Below are positions 11,703 through 22,500 of a stretch of 64,000 nt of DNA, piece by piece (positions within the stretch are counted from its first letter, which is position 1; the number at the start of each line of letters is the position of its first letter). This DNA is from Lampris incognitus. Taxonomy: Eukaryota > Chordata > Actinopteri > Lampriformes > Lampridae. Location: the NCBI RefSeq assembly GCF_029633865.1, contig NC_079214.1, forward strand, positions 22,254,873 to 22,318,872. Direction: 5' to 3'. A program made the translations under genes and the position numbers. The notes under the pieces were generated by a model. That model did no database searches, was not told where the DNA came from, and saw only the letters and a list, made by a program, of their open reading frames with translations.

Positions 11703-13403
11703 ATAAAACAGTCCTAAAAAACAGTAAAAGTAAAAAATTTTGAATTTTTTTTTCTTCCTTAATTTGGGGTGCCCCGATGTATGGACGGCACCGGGCACCC
11801 CTAGCATTCACCTATACCGCCCATGCCATAGGCCGGCACTGTATTTCCCGTTCTGTATGAAGAGGCGGTCTAATGGACTAATGAGTTCGTCGTTTCATCA
11901 AGGATCTTTAAACCACCGTTTTTTGCCAGTAGCCGCCAAGTGGTCAAATAAAGAATTACTCTTCTGTCAAACGGCTGTAATTACTGTCCATTTAGACTTC
12001 ATGATCAGTTGGTTGACTTGTGGGATGTCAAAATGAAGCTTTTAATGTCACCTTTCCTCAGATGAAACGTGATGTTCACTAGATTACGATTTTCTTAAAG
12101 GGTAAGTACACACTAGACATTTTATTTTTCTAAAGGTTATAAAGCGCCTATAGGTTAAAAACATGCTAGACTGGTATTGGTACTACATGATGTGATGTAA
12201 ACATAGCTGTGCTTACATTACATTGCAATAAGATGAGCCTACACTGAAAAAAAAAAACTGTGGACCACTTAAGAAAAGTAATTTGTTACCCATTTGTCTC
12301 AATAAATACACGATTCAAACAAACCAATTATTTTTTTTAACCGTAAAAAGGAGAAAAACATAATTTTGAATCTGACCATTAAATGAGAAACAGCACCAAT
12401 TCATTTTTTTACATTCATTTTTAAATGCATTTAAACCAATACATATTACTGCCACCCTTGCAGACTTAATCAAACTATTGACATAAATTATTTACGAAGT
12501 GGATAAAAACATGAACACAATAAAATTACACTTATAGCAAAACAAACAAACTACCACACCAATGGCGCAGAGAGAACTTGCAGACATTGTCTTCTGAGGA
12601 TCCACAAAGTAAACTGCTCTGGTAAATACTGCCACTGAAAGCCATGGCATGACACCAGATCAGAACCACAGAAAGCCACCGCGACAGTTAAACAAGCAAT
12701 TACACAGCATCCCTATGCAAATAGCACACACAGATAAGCAATTACACAGCATCCCCATGCAAATGGCACACAAAGAAAAATGCATTAAAACCAATGAGCT
12801 AAGGTGTATTGTGCTATAGTATCCATGAAATACTCAGTGAAATTATGTGGCATCCCAGTGCTAATGCGTTGCATGACTTTGCGGAGGGACACCTTGATCA
12901 CCATGGAGAATGTCCATCCTCCCGACGCAGGCCACTGGGGATGCTGGAAGGCAGCTGCTATTCAAATTACCTGCTCTCCACCTGTTGAAGCAGACACTGA
13001 TGAGCTTTATCCCCGTGATAGCTACTGACATACTTTGAAGAACAATGAAGCAGAATAGAGCATGTCAGGACTCATACTGTCACTTCCCATAATCTCCTCA
13101 ATTATTTAAATAAATGCCTCCATATTTAAACATGATCACTTACTCTGGCTTCTTCTGCTCCTGCCTTTTGTTTCACTAGGCCCTGCATCCCACTCAAACA
13201 ACTGAACATTTTATAAGGCTGCATATATTGTAATAAGGTAGCGTATTGCATGTGTATTCATGGGACAAGTAATGTAAAGCTCGAATACAGGGAATGTGTA
13301 TGTAAGATACTTGCTTACATGTCAGTATGAGCTATGCTACTTGTCACTTAGGTTAAGGGAGGTTACAAGTTGAATAGACACTTGTGAAAACAACCCTGAT
13401 AGA
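11703..13403. other. Noncoding, with a possible hAT-type end
   Basis: Around 11766-11841 there is a GC-rich stretch whose complement starts cagtgccggcctatgg, resembling a hAT-type terminus, but no partner end was found. The rest is AT-rich with a 42-bp tandem repeat listed separately. No gene recognised. Confidence 0.45.
12694..12777 (+). repeat. 42-bp tandem duplication carrying octamer motifs
   Basis: Two adjacent copies (12694-12735, 12736-12777) start aagcaattacacagcatcc. Each contains atgcaaat (12715-12722 and 12757-12764), the consensus POU/Oct octamer, exactly 42 bp apart. Confidence 0.75.
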
Positions 13404-13744
13404 AGAAGAAGACACTTTATTATTTGTCATTGTACATACATACAACGAAATTTGCTCTCTGCATTTAACCCATCCTATTGCATAGGAGCAGTGGGCAGCT
13501 GCAGCGCCCGGGGACCAACTCCAGTTCTTCTCTCCATTGTCTTGGTCAGGGGCACAGACAGGAGTATTAACTCTAAACATGCATGTCTTTTTGATGGTGG
13601 GAGGAAACCGGAGCAACCCCACGCAGACATGGGGAGAACATGCAAACTCCACACAGAAAGGACCTGGGACGGCCTGGGGTTTGAACCCAGGACCTTCTTG
13701 CTGTGAGGCAACAGTGCTAACAACTGGGCCACCACCATGCTGCT
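13404..13744 (-). mobile_element. tRNA-headed SINE, second tail type
   Basis: On the minus strand the head starts near 13744 with a tRNA-like region including gcctcacagcaagaaggtcc and a B-box-like gggttcaaaccccagg. The tail differs from the GATGG type and reads through acaatgacaaataataaag. A close relative lies at 27713-28075. Confidence 0.7.
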
Positions 13745-14213
13745 TTGAGAAACATGAGAAAGAATACGTTTCTCATGTTTGCCTATTGTATTTATTAGTT
13801 GTCTTATTATGCATTTAATAATGGCACAAGAGAAAAATAGAGAAAATTAGTGACCGTGTCCAAGACAAGGGAGTATTCTGAGCAGTACAAAAGTTGTTTC
13901 ATGGCTGTAGCTATTACGGTAATTACCTTTGCTCTTTTTCTCATACCTGGCTATACTAATCATTAGGTGCCTTACTACATTTTTAATTAAGATGCAATCA
14001 AAACTCAAACAATTATAGGACAGAATTTTCATTTGAGAACATTTTTCCATGAGCGGTGTGCATTTTTTTTGCATACCTGTTGGAACCATTGGAATGGATT
14101 GTGCTTTATATTTTCACAAGTATTCTGGGTTTTTTTTTTCACCATACATACTTTCAGGTATTTCATTAGGCTACTTACATCACTACTCAGGTGTGTCTAT
14201 ATATTGTGACACA
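13745..14213. other. Noncoding, with a 12-bp hairpin
   Basis: aaacatgagaaa is followed after 7 nt by tttctcatgttt (about 13750-13780). No gene recognised before the truncated gypsy LTR. Confidence 0.5.
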
Positions 14214-14269
14214 CACAATAGAACAGCACCAAATCAAATGCAGCACTGTCGATGTGTGCAGACATAACA
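14214..14269 (-). repeat. Truncated 3' LTR of gypsy copy 1
   Basis: Matches only the first about 57 bp of the 200-bp LTR, then changes abruptly to a CA-rich, unrelated sequence. Confidence 0.85.
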
Positions 14270-14296
14270 TTTCCCCCCCCCCCCCCCGGCAGGATT

Positions 14297-17200
14297 TCAA
14301 ACATGAAAGGTTGACACAATGTCCTCTAGGTGGCCAGGGCGTAAATGTGTGCGAACAGGTCGCGGGGCGGCCTGAGGCTGGGCAGGCCGAGGTGGGGAGG
14401 GAGATGGCAGGGGGAGCTGAGGCCCAGGAATGTCTGGGGCCCGTGTAGGAGCTGCATGAAGCCCCGGGGCGTCTCGCCATGCTGAGGGAATGGCTAAGGT
14501 TGTGTCACCAGCTGTGTGTGGCGGAGCTGACACCTTCCTTAGACGACTGGAGTGCCACTGAGTGCCATCGCTGAGGAGGTAAGTGGCTGGGCCCAGCTGA
14601 CGGGTGACTTGGAGAGGAGAGGACCAGTATGAAGCCATTTTATTGTCCCTGTGGGGCCTGCAGACCCTGACCCAGTCTGACACATTGATGTCTGGCACCC
14701 TGGTTCGTTTTGACTGGTCAAACCGTTGCTTCATCCGCGTCTGCTGACGAGTGACTGAGGCTCTGACCCCAGAGGGAGGTGCCTGAGGTGTGGAGGGGCG
14801 GAGCCTGTCAAGGGGCATGCACAGTTCCCGGCCTAGCATGAGAGAGGCTGGGGAGATGCCTGTGGTCGAGTGCTGTGTGGCCCGATAGTGCAGCAGAGTG
14901 TGACGGATGGCCTGCGTGAAAGAGCACCCTTGGGCCATGTGTGCTCTGAGGCCGTTCTTCAGTGACTGGTGAAAACGTTCAACGCCGCCATTGGCCTGGG
15001 GGGGGGGTAGTACGCAGTGCGTATATGACGGATGCCCTTGCTTTCGAGATAAGCAGTGAACTCAGCAGAGACCAGCTGAGGGCCGTTGTCAGTGGTGATG
15101 GTCTTTGGGAGGCCCCAGCGAGAGAAAAGAGAGTCCAGGAAGTCGATGATGATCTGTGAGGTCACAGTGCTGGAAGTGCTGAGTTCAGGCCATTTTGAGT
15201 GTAGATCGTAGGCGACCACCATGAAGCGTTGGTGGTGGGGAACTCCATGGAACTCACCACAAATGTCCAACTGCAGGTGTTCCCAGGGCTGAGAGGGCCA
15301 GGCGACAGGTTGCAGGGGTGGGGGAGCCTGGTGGCCAGTCTTGCCACTCACAAGGCAGGCAGAACAGTCCTTCACCAGAGCCTCAATATCTCTGTCTATC
15401 CCCGGCCACCACACCTGGTCTCGGCAGCGCTGTTTCAGTTTCACAATGCCCAGGTGGCCTTCATGCGCCGTATTCAAAACACGTGCACGGAGAGCAGCTG
15501 GGACCACTGTGCAAAACCCACGTGCCACGCAGGTGTCGTTCCAGCAGGAGAGCTCCTGTCTGACTCGGGCGAACGCAGCCAGCTCCTCTGGGACCTTGTG
15601 AGGCCAGCCATTCTGGATGTAGGTGTGGAGCTGGGAGAGGACAGGGTCCTGTTCGGAGGCTGCCCTCAGCTCCTGCAGAGAGACAGTGGCCTGGAGGGGT
15701 GTGTGTAGCATTTGGACAATGTCCTTTTCCACACAGTCAGTGTCCGTCTGTGGAGCTGGGGTGGAGACAGAGCGAGAGAGCAGGTCGGCGACAACATTGT
15801 CTCTGCCTGGGGTGAACTGCAGGCTGAAGTTGTACTGGCGGAGGCGGTCAGACCAGCGGTGCAACCTCAGGGGTTTGTGGCCTGTCCCAGATGTGGACAG
15901 CAGCGCTGTCAGGGCCTGGTGATCTGTCCTGAGGGTGAAGGAGCGGCCAGAGAGGTAGAGGTGCCACCTTTCACAAGCCCAGATACAGGCTAACGCCTCA
16001 CGCTCACCCATGGAGTACTGCTGCTCGGTCAGGTTGAGGGCACGGGAGGCGAAGGCGATGGGCTTCTCCACACCGTTCTCGGTTTGAGACAGCACAGCCC
16101 CTATCGCTGTGGCTGATGCGTCACAGGTCACAAAGGTGGAGCTGGAGATGTCGAAGTGAGCCAACACTGGTGGTGAAGTCAGTTGAGTCTTGAGATCACG
16201 CACAGCGTCACTGCATGCCTTTGACCACACCCATGGCTCGTCCTTACGCAGCAGCTGGCGCAGGGGGGCTGTGGTCGCAGAGTACTGGGGAAGAAACCTC
16301 AGGTAGTAACTTGTCATACCCACGAAGGAGGCGACCTGGGCAGTCGAGCTGGGCTCAGGGATGGCCTGAATGGCGTCCACGTTGGATTGTAGTGGAGTTA
16401 CACCGCTCGCTGACAGCCGGAACCCCACGAAGTCGATGGCTGGCACAGAAAGGACACATTTCTCAGCATTGAGAGTTAGCTTGTGCTTGGACAGGGCTGC
16501 GAAGACCATGTTGAGGCGCTTGTCGTGGATTTCACTGGTGGGCCCGTGTACAACTATATCGTCCAGATAAATGGCCACGCCCAGTATGCCAGCCAGCACG
16601 GAGACCATGATTTTCTGGAAGCAGTTAGGGGCGGAGCTGAGACCGAAAGGCATCCTGGTGTAGCGAAACACTCCTGCATGTGTCACAAAGGCTGTGAGGT
16701 TTTGGCTGCTGGGCTGGAGGGGCACCTGTAAGTACCCCTGTCTGAGGTCGAGCTTGGAGAACACCTCAGAGCCATAGAACTGAGCAGTGAGTTCTTCTGA
16801 GGTGGGCAGTGGATACTTATCAGGGACCACTGCCTTATTTACTGAACATAGATCGATGCAGACACGCAGGCCCCCCGACTTCTTCTTAGCCACCACGAGG
16901 TTTGAGACCCAAGGTGACGTGTCCAGCGGTTCAATGATGCCAGCTTCCAGCAGTTGTTGCAGCTCGGTGGAGACCCCATCACGGAGAGCCAACGGGATGC
17001 GGCGCAGTGGTTGGATGACAGATTTCACAGCAGGGTTGAGGAGAGGTTGATGGGCGAAGGCGGAGAGGCAGCCCAGCCCCATAAACAGCGATGGCCACTT
17101 CTGCTGCCAAGGTGTGGCAACAGTCAGGATTGCTGCCCCCCTTGTGTCTAAGAGGGAGAACCCCAGAGCGGAGAACAGTTCCAGGCCCATCAGGTTGGCC

Positions 17201-18334
17201 CCACGGCGTGCCACATGAAAAACTGCATTGGGCACCAGCTTGGTTCCATAGCGGACAGTCACTTGGAGAGAGCCAACCAGATCGATTTTGGAGTCACCAT
17301 ACCCACAGAGGACAGCTGAGGGTGCGGACAGTGGCAGTGAACCGAAAAATTGACTGTAGGTATCAACATTCAGGAGAGACACACCTGCACCGGTGTCCAA
17401 CAGCAGGGGGATGCACACATCCTTAATGTTGACTGTGCATGATTTGAATGACACTGGCCCAGAGCTCACCTTGTGAATGACGGCGGTTGAAGACTGGGGG
17501 GTGTGGCCCTCTGACCCAGCCGGGGAAGATCGACAGACGTTGGCAAAGTGATTGTGCTTACCGCAGCTACGGCACGTCTGGCCACGGGCAGGGCAGTTCT
17601 GAGCCCTTGAAACATGAGACCGAGACCCACAGTTACCACAGGACTGTTGAGGGCGGGGCCGAGAACGCCGTCGTTGCAGTTGCAAGACGTCCCCAGTGGA
17701 GTCGGCGCCCGCCTCTCTCTGGCTGGGTTGCGTCCCGAGGGGCAGCCGTGAGTAGAGGGAGGAGTTGTTGGCAGCTTGACTGGAGGTGGCCACTTGCTGT
17801 GTATTTAGCATAGCAGCACACTCAGCTGCTCCCTCAACCTGTAGTGCGATGGTAATTGCTCTGGACAGCAGCAGATCGTCTTCTTCCAGCAGGAGAGTCT
17901 CACGCACCTTTGCGTTGTTGGTGTGTTCGATTAGCTGGTCGCGAACCATCTCGTCCTGAAGCGCGCCAAACTTGCATGAGCTAGCTAGCCCTCGCAAATT
18001 AGCTACGTACTGCCGCACAGACTCACCAGGCAGTTGGTGTCGCTGACGAAATATAAATCGCCGAAGGAGGGCACTCTGTGGAGCAGCGAAATGGGTGCTC
18101 ATAAGTCCCACAGCTTCGTCAAAGCTTGTGACGTTCCCCAGAGTCCCGAGCACACGATGACCCTCTGCTCCCAAGCAGTGTAGCAACAGAGCCGTCTTCC
18201 TAGCCTGGCTCACGTCGTCGAGCCCTGAGGCGGTGGTGTAATTTTCAAAACTATGTAGCCAGCGAGTCCATGGTACCGGAGGCTCGCCAGGTAATGCCAG
18301 GAAGGGGGCAGGTGGTGGGAGAGATATCAGCCAT
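14297..18334 (-). pseudogene. Frameshifted gypsy gag-pol
   Basis: The order is gag, two zinc knuckles, protease (LLDTGAG), reverse transcriptase (RMPFGLSSAP and YLDD), RNase H and integrase, as in the intact copy. Two breaks are visible against that copy. Close to the start codon (18332-18334) a CT-rich run is 2 bp shorter, throwing the first about 40 codons out of frame. At about 14998-15008 an expanded poly-C (on the minus strand) breaks the integrase just after its TAYY motif, between the second Asp and the catalytic Glu. The frame then resumes from about 14938 to the stop at 14297. The RT motif here keeps the usual RMPFGLSSAP, unlike the intact copy. Confidence 0.92.
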
Positions 18335-18346
18335 CCTCGTCGCCAA

Positions 18347-18546
18347 TATTGTATTTAGAAATCACGTCAGGACACAGCGCTGTCGCTCGACACAACCTCT
18401 CCGTGGCATTCTTTATTTAGACTCACACAGCATCAAAGGCAGACCCGATCAAACAACCCAGAGCCCGCAGGCATCACCAATCGATCCCAGCACAATAGAA
18501 CAACACCAAATCAAATGCAGCACTGTCGATGTGTGCAGACATAACA
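18347..18546 (-). repeat. 5' LTR of gypsy copy 1
   Basis: A 200-bp LTR, on the minus strand starting tgttatgtctgcacac and ending in acaata next to the primer-binding region (ccatcctcgtcgccaa on the plus strand, 18331-18346). Contains aataaa on the minus strand. Confidence 0.92.
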
Positions 18547-18742
18547 ATACCATTTATTGCCTTGTCTATATATGTATAGATAGATTTAGGTTTTTTTTTG
18601 GAAATGTGAGTTGATTTTTTTAAATTTCCCTTTGTGTCGGAGATTCGGCTAGGATTTAACAGCGATCGGTAAATTGCCGACCTTATTCGGGTGACTACGG
18701 TCACTCAGTCTTTTGTCCTACGCCAGTGGATCATAAACATTT

Positions 18743-19182
18743 TGTAGCGAATTCGGGGGACAACGCAACCACAGGAACTGCCGCGGCCGGGAAGCGAACC
18801 CCTACCAACCGTATCGCCCGCACCGTAGGAGACATCGCTAACCGCTAGACTAAAGGGTCAAACCCGCCAGACAGCGGCCAGCGTGTTTACTTATCCATGC
18901 ACGTTACACTACCCCCCTCCTTCGGGAAGCGCGTCCCCGCGCTTAAGCGTATCAGCTCCTTCACGCCTCAGGGCGCCTACGCTTCCGATGGTATTACGGT
19001 CGCTCCATCCCACTTCTGACACCAATGTAGCGAATTCGGGGGACAACACAACCACAGAAACTGCCGCGGCCGGGAAGCGAACTCGTATCGCCCGCAACGC
19101 AGGAGACAGCGCTAAACGCTAGACTAAAGGGTCAGACCCGCCAGCTAGCGGCCAGCGTGTAATCTTATCCATGCATGTTACA
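18743..19182 (-). mobile_element. Miniature LTR retrotransposon (TRIM-like)
   Basis: Two direct repeats, 18743-18908 (166 bp) and 19026-19182 (157 bp), begin tgtagcgaattcggggg and end gttaca on the plus strand (tgtaac to gctaca on the minus strand, the usual TG...CA). Between them lie only 117 bp. Read on the minus strand these contain a primer-binding-like tggtgtcagaagtggga directly after the 5' LTR and a purine run gaaggaggggg just before the 3' LTR. No coding capacity. This is the layout of terminal-repeat retrotransposons in miniature, or of an extreme deletion derivative. Each LTR also holds a tRNA-like stretch. No clear target duplication was found. Confidence 0.75.
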
Positions 19183-19308
19183 ATATCATTCTTTTTGATC
19201 GTTTTGGTTGAATTAAGGCAAACTCTCAAAGTCCGAATGCCATATATAAAAACAAATTTACCGCAGCAATAATTTGGCCCTTGTCCAAGTCGTCGCTCAG
19301 ATCCTTAC

Positions 19309-19508
19309 TGTTATGTATGCACACATCGACAGTGCTGCATTTGATTTGGTGCTGTTCTATTGTGCTGGGATCGATTGGTGATGCCTGCGGGCTCTGGGTT
19401 GTTTGATCGGGTCTGCCTTTGATGCTGTGTCAGTCTAAATAAAGAATGCCACGGAGAGGTTGTGTCGAGCGACAGCGCTGTGTCCTGACGTGATTTAAAA
19501 ATACAATA
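19309..19508 (+). repeat. 5' LTR of gypsy copy 2
   Basis: 200 bp, starts tgttatgtatgcacac, ends aaaatacaata. Includes the polyadenylation signal aataaa in the ctaaataaagaatgcc block. Confidence 0.95.
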
Positions 19509-19509
19509 T

Positions 19510-19524
19510 TGGCGACGAGGATGG
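19510..19524 (+). promoter_or_regulatory. Primer-binding site, tRNA not assigned
   Basis: tggcgacgaggatgg begins one base after the LTR with the TGG expected for tRNA 3'-CCA priming. The gag-pol ATG (19521) lies inside it. Confidence 0.65.
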
Positions 19525-22500
19525 CTGCTATCTCTCTCCCACCACCTGCCCCCTTCCTGGCATTACCTGGCGAGCCTCCGGTACCATGGACTCGCTGGCT
19601 ACATAGTTTTGAAAATTACATCATCGCCTCAGGGCTCGACGACGTGAGCCAGGCTAGGAAGACGGCTCTGTTGCTACACTGCTTGGGAGCAGAGGGTCAT
19701 CGTGTGCTCGGGTCTCTGGGGAACGTCACAAGCTTTGCCGAAGCTGTGGGACTTATGAGCACCCGTTTCGCTGCTCCACAGAGTGCCCTCCTTCGGCGAT
19801 TTATATTCCGTCAGCGACACCAACTGCCTGGTGAGTCTGTGCGGCAGTACGTAGCTAATTTGCGAGGGCTAGCTAGCTCATGCAAGTTTGGCGCGCTTCA
19901 GGACGAGATGGTTCGCGACCAGCTAATCGAACACACCAACAACGCAAAGGTGCGTGAGACTCTCCTGCTGGAAAAAGACGATCTGCTGCTGTCCAGAGCA
20001 ATTACCATCGCACTACAGGTTGAGGGAGCAGCTGAGTGTGCTGCTATGCTAAATACACAGCAAGTGGCCACCTCCAGTCAAGCTGCCAACTACTCCTCCC
20101 TCTACTCACGGCTGCCCCTCGGGACGCAACCCAGCCAGAGCGAGGCGGGCGCCGACTCCACTGGGGACGTCTTGCAACTGCAACGACGGCGTTCTCGGCC
20201 CCGCCCTCAACAGTCCTGTGGTAACTGTGGGTCTCGGTCTCATGTTTCAAGGGCTCAGAACTGCCCTGCCCGTGGCCAGACGTGCCGTAGCTGCGGTAAG
20301 CACAATCACTTTGCCAACGTCTGTCGATCTTCCCCGGCTGGGTCAGAGGGCCACACCCCCCAGTCTTCAACCGCCGTCATTCACAAGGTGAGCTCTGGGC
20401 CAGTGTCATTCAAATCATGCACAGTCAACATTAATGATGTGTGCATCCCCCTGCTGTTGGACACCGGTGCAAGTGTGTCTCTCCTGAATGTTGATACCTA
20501 CAGTCAATTTTTCGGTTCACTGCCACTGTCCGCACCCTCAGCTGTCCTCTGTGGGTATGGTGACTCCAAAATCGATCTGGTTGGCTCTCTCCAACTGACT
20601 GTCCGCTATGTAACCAAGCTGGTGCCCAATGCAGTTTTTCATGTGGCACGCCGTGGGGCCAACCTGATGGGCCTGAACCTGTTCTCCGCTCTGGGGTTCT
20701 CCCTCTTAGACACAAGGGGGGCAGCAATCCTGACTGTCGCCACACCTTGGCAGCAGAAGTGGCCATCGCTGTTTATGGGGCTGGGCTGCCTCTCCGCCTT
20801 CACCCATCAACCTCTCCTCAACCCTGCTGTGAAATCTGTCATCCAACCACTGCGCCGCATCCCGTTGGCTCTCCGTGATGGGGTCTCCGCCGAGCTGCAA
20901 CAACTGCTGGAAGCTGGCATCATTGAACCGGTGGACGTGTCACCTTGGGTCTCAAACCTCGTGGTGGCTAAGAAGAAGTCGGGGGGCCTGCGTGTCTGCG
21001 TCGATCTACGTGCAGTAAAAAAGGCAGTGGTCCCTGATAAGTATCCACTGCCCACCTCAGAAGAACTCACTGCTCAGTTCTATGGCTCTGAGGTGTTCTC
21101 CAAGCTCGACCTCAGACAGGGCTACTTACAGGTGCCCCTCCACCCCAGCAGCCGAAACCTCACAGCCTTTGTGACACATGCAGGAGTGTTTCGCTACACC
21201 AGGATAACTTTCGGTCTCAGCTCCGCCCCTAGCTGCTTCCAGAAAATCATGGTCTCCGTGCTGGCTGGCATACTGGGCGTGGCCATTTATCTGGACGATA
21301 TAGTGGTACACGGGCCCACCAGTGAAATCCACGACAAGCGCCTTAACATGGTCTTCGCAGCCCTGTCCAAGCACAAGCTAACTCTCAATGCTGAGAAATA
21401 TGTCCTCTCTGTGCCAGCCATCGACTTCGTGGGGTTCCGGCTGTCAGCGAGCGGTGTAACTCCACTACAATCCAACGTGGACGCCATTCAGGCCATCCCT
21501 GAGCCCAGCTCGGCCGCCCAGGTCGCCTCCTTCGTGGGTATGACAAGTTACTACCTGAGGTTTCTTCCCCAGTACTCTGCGACCACAGCCCCCCTGCGCC
21601 AGCTGCTGCGTAAGGACGAGCCATGGGTGTGGTCAAAGGCATGCAGTGACGCTGTGCGTGATCTCAAGACTCAACTGACTTCACCACCAGTGTTGGCTCA
21701 CTTTGACATCTCCAGCTCCACCTTTGTGACCTGTGACGCATCAGCCACAGCGATAGGGGCCGTGCTGTCTCAAACCCAGAACGGTGTGGAGAAGCCCATT
21801 GCCTTCGCCTCCCGTGCCCTCAACCTGACCGAGCAGCGGTACTCCGTGGGTGAGCGTGAGGCGTTAGCCTGTATCTGGGCTTGTGAAAGGTGGCACCTCT
21901 ACCTCTATGGCCGCTCCTTCACCCTCAGGACAGATCACCAGGCCCTGACAGCGCTGCTGTCCACATCTGGGACAGGCCACAAACCCCTGAGGCTGCACCG
22001 CTGGTCTGACCGCCTCCGCCAGTACAACTTCAGCCTGCAGTTCACCCCAGGCAGAGACAATGTTGTCGCCGACCTGCTCTCTCGCTCTGTCTCCACCCCA
22101 GCTCCACAGACGGACACTGACTGTGTGGAAAAGGACATTGTCCAAATGCTACACACACCCCTCCAGGCCACTGTCTCTCTGCAGGAGCTGAGGGCAGCCT
22201 CCGAACAGGACCCTGTCCTCTCCCAGCTCCGCACCTACATCCAGAACGGCTGGCCTCACAAGGTCCCAGAGGAGCTGGCTGCGTTCGCCCGAGTCAGACA
22301 GGAGCTCTCCTGCTGGAACGACACCTGCGTGGCACGTGGGTTTTGCACAATGGTCCCAGCTGCTCTCCGTGCACGTGTTTTGAATACGGCGCATGAAGGC
22401 CACCTGGGCATTGTGAAACTGAAACAGCGCTGCCGAGACCTGGTGTGGTGGCTGGGGATAGACAGAGATATTGAGGCTCTGGTGAAGGACTGTTCTGCCT

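Larger units (their letters stand above)
14214..18546 (-). mobile_element. Ty3/gypsy element, copy 1, 3' LTR truncated
   Basis: Same family as the intact copy at 19309-23781 but in the opposite orientation. The 5' LTR is 18347-18546. Of the 3' LTR only 57 bp (14214-14269) remain, followed by a CA-rich sequence. An expanded poly-C/G tract (about 14273-14287) marks the polypurine tract. The element has lost its right-hand LTR half and the reading frame is broken in two places. Confidence 0.95.
8888..19270. mobile_element. 10.4 kb block inserted into the Tc1 element
   Basis: The Tc1 sequence stops at aatttgg (8881-8887) and resumes at a second aatttgg (19271-19277), so everything between is later DNA with a 7-bp duplication. 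Its two ends look like imperfect inverted repeats. The left reads cactgctgtaaag and soon ttcggactttg. The right, complemented, reads cattgctgcggtaaa and later ttcggactttg. Inside lie a MITE, SINEs, a gypsy copy and a miniature LTR element. No transposase of its own was found. It may be a large non-autonomous DNA transposon enlarged by insertions. Confidence 0.5.

Noticed and set aside
15229..15708. 159-codon ORF on the plus strand inside gypsy copy 1
   Set aside because: Antisense shadow of pol; the equivalent antisense frame recurs in copy 2 as expected from codon structure.
18760..18900. Genuine tRNA gene in the LTR
   Set aside because: A- and B-box-like words are present but I could not form a convincing acceptor stem or anticodon arm, and the second LTR copy has deletions in the region.
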